From assembly GCA_000434915.1 (NCBI GenBank), contig FR882078.1, forward strand, positions 99,195 to 113,574: a stretch of DNA of 14,380 nt, written 5' to 3'. The notes under the pieces were generated by a model, which saw nothing but the letters and a program-made list of their open reading frames with translations, was not told where the DNA came from and ran no database searches. Origin of the DNA: Ruminococcus sp. CAG:563. GTDB lineage: Bacteria > Bacillota > Clostridia > Oscillospirales > Acutalibacteraceae. Positions 1 through 4,839 of this stretch are shown here, piece after piece (the stretch's first letter is position 1; every line of letters begins with the position of its first letter). Both the position numbers and the translations under genes were made by a program.

Positions 1-1
1 T

Positions 2-280
2 GATTTTCCCGCCTGTGGCAGTGATATGATGAGCGATGTTCTTGCTTTTGTTAAGGAGCAGGCAGTTCTTCTGACGGGTCTTGTTAATCCGCAGGTTGTA
101 AGAACTGCTGAAATGATGGATATGAGCTGCATTGTTTTTGTAAGGGGAAAATCGCCCGATATGGGCATGATCGACCTTGCCGAGCAGCGTGACATTGTTC
201 TCATAGGTACAGACCTTGAAATGTTCACCTCCTGCGGCCGACTTTATGCTCATGGGCTTAGAGGAGGCAGCGGAAAATAA
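2..280 (+). CDS. DRTGG-domain protein, 3' part (5' end outside window)
   Basis: The frame is open from base 2, so the gene starts upstream. ATG codons at 26 and 29 fall inside the domain (a segment reading CGSDMMSDVLAF matches the domain's usual GDLLSDVM-type strand), so I do not take them as the start. The 92 visible codons match the compact alpha/beta DRTGG fold, which also occurs in HPr kinase and phosphotransacetylase relatives. Its biochemical role is unknown, with nucleotide or ligand sensing usually supposed. The stop TAA shares a base with the ATG of the next gene (TAATG), implying translational coupling to the GHKL ATPase. A second, shorter DRTGG protein lies three genes on at 2044, so the operon has two divergent copies. 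The family call is from residue pattern only; the domain is recognisable but worn. Confidence 0.75.
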   Translation, partial: DFPACGSDMMSDVLAFVKEQAVLLTGLVNPQVVRTAEMMDMSCIVFVRGKSPDMGMIDLAEQRDIVLIGTDLEMFTSCGRLYAHGLRGGSGK

Positions 281-702
281 TGGATGAAGTAAAATTGCAT
301 TATGATGTCAGTGCCTATGACTTTACCCGAGCCGGTGAAGCATCGGGCAAGCTTAAGCGTTCCCTTAAAGAGCTTGGATTTGCACCTGCCGTAACACGCA
401 ATGTTGCAATCGCCGTCTACGAGGCAGAAATAAACATGGTTATTCATGCTGACGGCGGAGTTATTGATGCAACCGTAACGCCGGATTGTATAACTGTTGT
501 ATTGGCTGACAAGGGCCCGGGAATTCCCGATATAGAGCTTGCAATGAAAGAGGGCTATTCAACAGCCCCGGAGAATGTGCGCTCGCTTGGCTTCGGTGCA
601 GGAATGGGTCTGCCGAATATAAAAAAATATACCGATGAAATGAACATAGATACTGTCATTGGTGAAGGAACGACAATTACTCTTAAGGTATATAATAAAT
701 AA
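280..702 (+). CDS. GHKL-type ATP-binding protein (anti-sigma factor / RsbT-SpoIIAB-like)
   Basis: This is a 140-residue, single-domain histidine-kinase-like ATPase. The N box is E48-x3-N52, the G1 box D77-x-G79-x-G81, and the G2 glycine lid runs G104-F-G-A-G-M-G110-L. It lacks a DHp helix with a phospho-accepting histidine, so it is not a full sensor kinase. Its length and layout match RsbT/RsbW/SpoIIAB serine kinases, which phosphorylate an anti-sigma-antagonist protein. No STAS partner is visible in the window, so the target is unknown. A purine-rich GAGGAGG at 261-267 lies 12 bases before the ATG, which overlaps the previous stop by one base. It lies directly upstream of the sensory hydrogenase, and similar pairings are known in clostridial hydrogenase clusters. 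The likely role is relaying the hydrogenase signal; this is inference. Confidence 0.85.
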   Translation: MDEVKLHYDVSAYDFTRAGEASGKLKRSLKELGFAPAVTRNVAIAVYEAEINMVIHADGGVIDATVTPDCITVVLADKGPGIPDIELAMKEGYSTAPENVRSLGFGAGMGLPNIKKYTDEMNIDTVIGEGTTITLKVYNK

Positions 703-706
703 AAGC

Positions 707-712
707 AAGGAG
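707..712 (+). promoter_or_regulatory. Ribosome binding site deciding the hydrogenase start
   Basis: AAGGAG lies six bases before ATG 719. It favours this start over the in-frame TTG at 659, which lies inside the preceding gene and has no comparable site. Confidence 0.8.
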
Positions 713-718
713 AAGATC

Positions 719-2053
719 ATGAATACTGTTTTTCATTCGGTTAGCCTTGATAAGCAAAAATGTCTCGGATGTATGAACTGTATAAAAAGGTGCCCGACTC
801 AGGCGATAAGAGTGCGCCACGGCAAGGCTACGATTATTTCCGAACGATGTATCGACTGCGGAGAATGTATTCGCATCTGCCCCCATCATGCAAAAACCGC
901 TAAAAGTGATCCTATTGAGGATATTGAAAAATTCAAATATAAAATTGCCTTACCTGCGCCGTCTTTGTATGGCCAGTTCAATAACCTTGACGATATCAAT
1001 TACATATTGACGGCATTAACCGAATTGGGTTTTAATAAGGTCTTTGAGGTTGCAAAGGGCGCTGAAATTATTTCCGACGCAACAAGAAAGCTTCTTAAAG
1101 ACGGCGGATTGACAAAGCCTGTTATTTCCTCGGCTTGTCCTGCGGTCTGCCGACTGATAAGGATTTCTTATCCCGATTTGATTGACAATCTTTTGGAACT
1201 TAATACGCCGATGGACGAATCGGCACGTTTGGCGAGGCTCGAAGCGAAGGCTGAGACGGGACTCGATGACAGTGATATAGGTGTGTTCTTTATTACTCCG
1301 TGTCCTGCCAAAATAACAGCGATAAAAAATCCGCTCTGTGCTGAAAAATCGGACGTTGACGGGGCAATCGCAATCAGCGATATTTACCCTATGCTTGTCA
1401 GCAGGATGGATCATCTCAAAGAGCTTAAGAACATGGATGAATCGGGTAGAATCGGCGTTGGCTGGGCAACGAGCGGCGGCGAAGCCTCGGGCACATTGAG
1501 CCGAAAATATATTGCCGCCGACGGAATCGAAAATGTTATAAAAATTCTTGAAGAGATTGAGGATGAAAAGCTCAATGATATTGAATTTATCGAGCTGAAC
1601 GCCTGCACGGGAGGCTGTGTCGGCGGTTGCCTGACTGTTTCCAACACATTTGTTGCCAAAGCGAGACTTTCAATTCTCAAACAATACCGTCCCGTTTCGT
1701 GCAATCATATTGATACCGAAGAAGTACCCGATGAGATGATGTGGCAGGAAAACTTACAGCCGTATTCTGTGCTGAAGCTTGCCGACAACGTAACCGACGC
1801 AATGAAGCTGATGAATCAGGTTTCGGAAATGGTAAAGAATTTCCCGGGTCTCGACTGCGGCACTTGCGGCGCACCTACCTGTCGTTCGCTTGCCGAGGAT
1901 ATTGTCCGAGGATATGCGAGCGTTGACCACTGCGTTTTCCGCCTCAAAGCGGAAATCAGCCACACCACTCCGCTCAACGAGGACGAGATTGAAAAATTCA
2001 TTCCTGTTCCGTTCCGTGAGATTATTGACGAGGAGAAGTTGAAATGGACATAA
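719..2053 (+). CDS. hydS: Putative sensory [FeFe]-hydrogenase (group C-like, HydS type)
   Basis: 444 residues from ATG 719. The N-terminus carries two [4Fe-4S] ferredoxin motifs (C15, C18, C21, C25 and C44, C47, C50, C54). The H-cluster domain follows. Loop L1 reads SSACP (137-141), L2 TPCPAK (193-198) and L3 ELNACTGGC (292-300), so the four cluster-binding cysteines are C140, C195, C296 and C300. A C-terminal Fe-S domain has C380, C383, C388 and C405. In catalytic enzymes L1 is TSCCP, and its first cysteine passes protons to the active site; here it is A139. The usual Met of L2 and L3 is Thr193 and Asn294. Alanine at the L1 position is a hallmark of the slow sensory enzymes such as Thermotoga HydS. 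Unlike many of those, the protein ends soon after the Fe-S domain and has no PAS domain. It likely senses H2 or redox state in the cytoplasm, passing it to the GHKL ATPase (inference). Confidence 0.88.
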   Translation: MNTVFHSVSLDKQKCLGCMNCIKRCPTQAIRVRHGKATIISERCIDCGECIRICPHHAKTAKSDPIEDIEKFKYKIALPAPSLYGQFNNLDDINYILTALTELGFNKVFEVAKGAEIISDATRKLLKDGGLTKPVISSACPAVCRLIRISYPDLIDNLLELNTPMDESARLARLEAKAETGLDDSDIGVFFITPCPAKITAIKNPLCAEKSDVDGAIAISDIYPMLVSRMDHLKELKNMDESGRIGVGWATSGGEASGTLSRKYIAADGIENVIKILEEIEDEKLNDIEFIELNACTGGCVGGCLTVSNTFVAKARLSILKQYRPVSCNHIDTEEVPDEMMWQENLQPYSVLKLADNVTDAMKLMNQVSEMVKNFPGLDCGTCGAPTCRSLAEDIVRGYASVDHCVFRLKAEISHTTPLNEDEIEKFIPVPFREIIDEEKLKWT

Positions 2054-2370
2054 AAACACTTAAAGAAAAACTGAATTTAACGCTCATATGCGGTGGCGAC
2101 CTTGAAAGGGAGGTAACGGGCTGCTATTGCGGCGATCTGCTCAGCTGGGTTATGTCAAGAGCACAGGAGGGCGACGCATGGCTTACGGTTATGGGCAATG
2201 TCAATTCAATCGGCGTTGCTGTGCTTGCCGACGTTGCATGCATCATTTTGACCGAGAATGCGGCACTTGACGAGGAGGCTCTTAAGCGAGCCGAGCAAAA
2301 CGGCGTAATAATTCTCACCACGGAAAAAAATTCCTACCGGGTAGCCGCCGAAATCTCAAGGCTGATTTAA
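2044..2370 (+). CDS. Small DRTGG-domain protein
   Basis: This 108-residue protein is a single, complete DRTGG-like domain. It opens with a short helix and a turn reading EREVTGCYCGDLLSWVM, the family's signature region, and ends in an AAEISRLI helix. The ATG at 2044 overlaps the last ten bases of the hydrogenase gene, with GAGGAG at 2030-2035 as ribosome binding site. The stop at 2368-2370 is one base before the next start. No catalytic residues are evident, so it may be a ligand-binding or scaffold protein; this family's activity is not established. It is a distant paralogue of the partial gene at the window start, and the pair flanks the ATPase and hydrogenase. Confidence 0.82.
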   Translation: MDIKTLKEKLNLTLICGGDLEREVTGCYCGDLLSWVMSRAQEGDAWLTVMGNVNSIGVAVLADVACIILTENAALDEEALKRAEQNGVIILTTEKNSYRVAAEISRLI

Positions 2371-2371
2371 A

Positions 2372-3100
2372 ATGGATTTGTATTACGATTTTCATTTGCA
2401 TTCATGTCTTTCGCCCTGCGGCGACAACGACATGACGCCGTATAATCTCGTCAATATGGCGAAAATTCTCGGTATGGATGCCATAGCTTTGACTGACCAC
2501 AACACCGCTCAAAATTGCCGTGCGGCAATCAACGTTGGCAAAAAGATTGGTCTGACCGTTATTCCGGGTATGGAGCTTTGCACTTCGGAGGAGGTACATG
2601 TTGTATGTCTGTTTGACGACGTAAAAAATGCCGAGGCTTTTTCCGAATATGTGCTTTCAACTGTTCCTCCTGTCAAAAACCGACCCGAAATTTTTGGCGA
2701 CCAGATCATTATGGACGAGGGCGACGGGATAATGGGAACGCAGGAGTTACTGCTGACAACTGCGAGCGGAATCAGCATTGAAAATGCCGTGCAAATTGTC
2801 GGTGAATACGGTGGCATATGCTATCCGGCACATATCGACCGTAATTCGTACAGCGTTATTTCAAACCTTGGAATGATAACGCCTGAGATGAACTTCAATG
2901 TGGTTGAAATGACGGAGAAAGCCAATCAAAACGAGTACAAAGAAAAGTATCCGATCATAAAAAATATGCCTGTTTTCGTCAGCTCGGATGCACATTACCT
3001 TGAAAATATGAATGAAGCCAAACACACAATCAACGTTCCCGAAAATTCAGCAAAAGCGATTGTGGAGCATATGAAAAAACGAAGCCATGATTATCGATGA
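2372..3100 (+). CDS. PHP-domain metal-dependent phosphoesterase
   Basis: 242 residues forming a PHP (polymerase and histidinol phosphatase) domain from end to end. Metal-ligand motifs are visible in order: H8-x-H10, T41-D42-H43, G66-x-E68, H76, H154 in YPAHID, and D206-x-H208 in SSDAH. All look intact, so the enzyme should be an active di- or trinuclear metal hydrolase of phosphoesters. The substrate cannot be read from sequence: relatives act on oligonucleotides, nucleotides or histidinol phosphate. It starts one base after the upstream stop and is the last gene of the operon; a hairpin overlaps its end. Its place beside a sensory hydrogenase suggests removal of a nucleotide or phospho-signal, but this is speculation. 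Confidence 0.87.
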   Translation: MDLYYDFHLHSCLSPCGDNDMTPYNLVNMAKILGMDAIALTDHNTAQNCRAAINVGKKIGLTVIPGMELCTSEEVHVVCLFDDVKNAEAFSEYVLSTVPPVKNRPEIFGDQIIMDEGDGIMGTQELLLTTASGISIENAVQIVGEYGGICYPAHIDRNSYSVISNLGMITPEMNFNVVEMTEKANQNEYKEKYPIIKNMPVFVSSDAHYLENMNEAKHTINVPENSAKAIVEHMKKRSHDYR

Positions 3101-3118
3101 TTCCGATAACCATGGCTT
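3074..3118 (-). terminator. Hairpin terminator between convergent genes, strongest for the - strand
   Basis: Arms 3082-3096 and 3104-3118 pair over 15 positions with a single A/C mismatch and a 7-base loop. Read on the - strand, the hairpin is followed by six T residues (A3074-3079 on +), fitting termination of the acyltransferase transcript inside the 3' end of the PHP gene. Read on +, only a weak AT-rich tail follows, so it may also stop the PHP operon but less well. Confidence 0.8.
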
Positions 3119-3127
3119 TAAATTAGT

Positions 3128-4135
3128 TTATTTTGCGGCCTTTTTAATGAGCTTTTCAACTCCCTTTGTCAGCTGATAAAGAATGGCGGCACCTATTGCA
3201 ACGGGGATAAGTGCAGCAAACCAAATTGCAATAACGTGGTTCGGCTGCCTTTCCATTATCATGCTGCTGACCTCTTTGAAAACAAACACGTGGACAAGAA
3301 AAAGTTCAAAGGTGTAACTGCCGATAAAGGAAAACGCTTTCAGAATTTTTTGACCGACCGACTTTTTCTCAAGCTGTTTGCTGATAAATGAGAGATAAAG
3401 ACAAATCGTCGGAGCGGTGATGATAAAAGGATACCACCATAATCCATAGTTCCAAAGCTCATCATGAAGCTTGAAATAGCACACAATAAATGCTGCCATG
3501 CTGATAATTGAAAGCACTGTGGCAATCAGCATAAACTTTAGCGAAATTTTATCATCACTTACCTGTGATCGTTTTGCAAGATACATTCCGAGGAAGTAAA
3601 CCGGCAATCTTGTAACGATTATTATAAGTGCTTTAACATTCCAAAACGGGAACGAGAACAACACAAGTAACAGACAGAAGAGGACGCAGCCGGCAGGCTT
3701 TTTGATTTTATCGGCAACAGCGACAAAATACGGCGTCAGAAGATAGAAAATCCACATTGCACCAAAATACCAGTTGAAGCTGCCTTCTTTTCCGGTCAAA
3801 TCCTGAACGCAAAAAATGTTGCCGAGTACCGTTGTAAAATCCATGCCGTCGGTTATTACCTTATATGTACACCAAATCACAATGAAAACAAAATACGTCG
3901 GCATAATTCGAATGAATCGCCGTTTGATAAAAGCGGCGGCATTTTTGTCACGGGAATAGGAAAGATAGCATCCGATTCCCGAGGCGAAAAAGAAGATGTC
4001 TACACCGCTGTAACCGCTCGATTGTAATGCGGCAAGCGGATCGGGCGGCTTGTAGCCGAAGTGGAAAAAGATTACCCACAAAATCGCAAAACCCATCCAT
4101 ATTTTTCTGTATTTTATAACTTCTTTTAGGGTCAT
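3128..4135 (-). CDS. Acyltransferase family 3 integral membrane protein
   Basis: 335 residues with about ten hydrophobic membrane spans. The N-terminal span contains the family's conserved histidine (H25 in IFFHFG), and the GVDIFFFASGIGCYLS stretch followed by an RRFIRIMPTYF segment is typical of acyltransferase-3 (OatA/WecH/ExoZ-like) proteins, which transfer acetyl or other acyl groups to cell-surface sugars. There is no attached SGNH domain, so it is the membrane half only. The start has GGAGG seven bases upstream (4143-4147). It is a single-gene unit with its own strong promoter and terminator, convergent with the PHP operon. The substrate (peptidoglycan, capsule or exopolysaccharide) cannot be told, and no polysaccharide genes are nearby. 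Confidence 0.88.
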   Translation of the reverse strand: MTLKEVIKYRKIWMGFAILWVIFFHFGYKPPDPLAALQSSGYSGVDIFFFASGIGCYLSYSRDKNAAAFIKRRFIRIMPTYFVFIVIWCTYKVITDGMDFTTVLGNIFCVQDLTGKEGSFNWYFGAMWIFYLLTPYFVAVADKIKKPAGCVLFCLLLVLFSFPFWNVKALIIIVTRLPVYFLGMYLAKRSQVSDDKISLKFMLIATVLSIISMAAFIVCYFKLHDELWNYGLWWYPFIITAPTICLYLSFISKQLEKKSVGQKILKAFSFIGSYTFELFLVHVFVFKEVSSMIMERQPNHVIAIWFAALIPVAIGAAILYQLTKGVEKLIKKAAK

Positions 4136-4180
4136 AGGTTAACCTCCGTGATTGTTTTATCAATAACAGTCTTGCTTAAA

Positions 4181-4209
4181 ATTATACAGGTAAAAAATAA
4201 CATTGTCAA
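4181..4209 (-). promoter_or_regulatory. Perfect-consensus sigma-A promoter for the acyltransferase
   Basis: On the - strand, TTGACA (4204-4209) and TATAAT (4181-4186) are separated by exactly 17 bases. Both hexamers match consensus at every position. The predicted start of transcription is near 4174, leaving a leader of about 38 bases before the GGAGG and ATG. No operator-like repeat overlaps it, so expression is probably strong and constitutive. Confidence 0.9.
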
Positions 4210-4236
4210 CAAGCGTAGGGATAAACCGAAAATCTA

Positions 4237-4374
4237 TTACTTTTTTGAGAAAACAATCGGATTTCCTCGGTGCGAATCCGTGTCGTATTCTAAAATGAGG
4301 ATCAAGAACGGCACATTCCGCAGAGCTCGACGAGGTTCGATATAGGAACTTTTTGTAGCGGTCAATGACCACAT
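4237..4374 (-). other. 45-codon ORF in possible intergenic repeat element; coding doubtful
   Basis: ATG at 4374 to TAA at 4237-4239 gives a 45-residue ORF beginning MWSLTATKSS and rich in Arg and Leu. An AAGGAG lies about 16 bases upstream, too far to be a good ribosome site. The surrounding sequence (about 4215-4470) is higher in GC than the flanks and contains short palindromes, including CGGATT/AATCCG at 4258-4263/4275-4280 and GGTCAATGACC near 4360-4370. From memory, similar short ORFs recur between genes in gut Oscillospiraceae, which would make this part of a repeated element rather than a true gene. I could not check copy number. Confidence 0.3.
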
Positions 4375-4399
4375 CGACCCAAGGGCGGCTTCTCCTTAA

Positions 4400-4441
4400 A
4401 GTAATTAGTGGTTAGAAATTATATTCTAATCACTGATTACT
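4400..4441. repeat. 18-bp inverted repeat (long AT-rich hairpin)
   Basis: Arms 4400-4417 and 4424-4441 are complementary over 18 positions, with two G-U wobbles if read as RNA, around a 6-base ATTATA loop. No T-run follows on either strand, so it is not a typical terminator. The TAATTAGTG/CACTGATTA motif looks like a palindromic repeat dispersed between genes. A nearby GCTGACTGAGGGGGT segment (4456-4470) resembles, from memory, another common intergenic repeat of gut Firmicutes. Confidence 0.6.
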
Positions 4442-4478
4442 AATTCCTAGGCAACGCTGACTGAGGGGGTTATAAATA

Positions 4479-4514
4479 TCTGCCGAATTTACATAAAATG
4501 TCAAAAACGGCAGA
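4479..4514. repeat. Inverted repeat TCTGCCG / CGGCAGA
   Basis: Seven-base arms at 4479-4485 and 4508-4514 enclose a 22-base segment that itself contains ACAT-AAA-ATGT. It can form a two-step hairpin. It lies upstream of the predicted promoter at 4605, so it would not be in that transcript; its function is unknown. Confidence 0.4.
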
Positions 4515-4564
4515 ATTGTGAAAGCATATCACCGTCATTTTTCACAAACTTTGCAAAAAAGGGG

Positions 4565-4602
4565 GTGTGACAAAAAATACAAATTTGTTATTTTTGTCAC
4601 AC
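4565..4602. promoter_or_regulatory. Inverted repeat just upstream of the surface-protein promoter, possible operator
   Basis: GTGTGACAAAAA (4565-4576) and TTTTTGTCACAC (4591-4602) are perfectly complementary, with five more pairs in the centre after a two-base mismatch. The right arm ends two bases before the -35 hexamer. That placement suits a dimeric activator or repressor site. On the - strand the hairpin is followed by C5T6, so a terminator is an alternative, but no - strand gene would feed it. It does not match the Rex or CcpA consensus. Confidence 0.5.
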
Positions 4603-4604
4603 TA

Positions 4605-4633
4605 TTGCAAAATAGAAATAAATCGTGTAAAAT
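4605..4633 (+). promoter_or_regulatory. Predicted sigma-A promoter of the surface-protein leader
   Basis: TTGCAA (4605-4610) and TAAAAT (4628-4633) are 17 bases apart, each close to consensus. Transcription should begin near 4640, giving a leader of about 200 bases before ATG 4840. The -35 lies inside a small palindrome, CTATT-GCAA-AATAG (4602-4615). Confidence 0.6.
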
Positions 4634-4665
4634 ATAAAGGTAAAAAATTAGAAAAAAGGGATTGA

Positions 4666-4758
4666 ATGAAAATGGGTATGCAGGAGTATAATGTAAAAAT
4701 GGCAGCCGAAGTCTGCTCGCTTGCTTTTGCATACACAAAAATAATTGCGCTTAACTAA
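4666..4758 (+). CDS. Possible 30-residue leader ORF
   Basis: ATG 4666 runs to TAA 4756-4758 and encodes 30 residues starting MKMGMQEYNV and ending KIIALN. AAGGG (4656-4660) sits five bases before the ATG, and further in-frame ATGs occur at 4672 and 4678. The ORF lies wholly within the leader of the surface-protein gene. Its stop codon is the last codon before, and partly within, the left arm of the terminator hairpin at 4757. That position would let a translating ribosome influence the hairpin. There is no run of one amino acid typical of classic attenuation. Alternatively it is chance reading of a structured RNA. Confidence 0.3.
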   Translation: MKMGMQEYNVKMAAEVCSLAFAYTKIIALN

Positions 4759-4800
4759 CCTGATGGGGCTTGCATAACGAGCCTTGTCGGGTTGTTTTTA
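4757..4800 (+). terminator. Intrinsic terminator in the surface-protein leader (possible attenuator)
   Basis: AACCTGATGGGGCT (4757-4770) and AGCCTTGTCGGGTT (4780-4793) form a 14-bp stem, four of the pairs G-U, with loop TGCATAACG and then GTTTTTA. It lies between the predicted promoter and the gene with no other gene ending before it, except the possible 30-codon ORF. It would stop most transcripts unless regulated or leaky. Confidence 0.7.
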
Positions 4801-4823
4801 TATATAGAAAATAAAAACTTGTT

Positions 4824-4829
4824 GGGAGG
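4824..4829 (+). promoter_or_regulatory. Ribosome binding site deciding the surface-protein start
   Basis: GGGAGG lies ten bases before ATG 4840 and directly precedes the signal peptide. The in-frame TTG at 4792 is rejected because it lies in the terminator arm and would add 16 residues before the signal peptide. Confidence 0.85.
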
Positions 4830-4839
4830 AAACAACAAA

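Noticed and set aside
659..718. TTG start at 659 adding 20 residues to the hydrogenase
   Set aside because: It lies inside the preceding gene, has no ribosome site, and ATG 719 has AAGGAG six bases upstream directly before the ferredoxin domain.
1016..1414. 132-codon open frame on the - strand
   Set aside because: It is antisense to the hydrogenase H-cluster domain and has no recognisable features.
4565..4602. Rex or CcpA operator
   Set aside because: The arms GTGTGACAAAAA do not fit the TTGTTAA-type Rex site or the cre consensus, so no regulator is named.
4640..4800. Known riboswitch (c-di-GMP, T-box or similar) before the surface protein
   Set aside because: I looked for conserved cores of common classes and saw none; the region is left as an unclassified leader.
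4792..4839. TTG start at 4792 for the surface protein
   Set aside because: It falls in the terminator stem and would place 16 residues before an otherwise perfect signal peptide preceded by GGGAGG.
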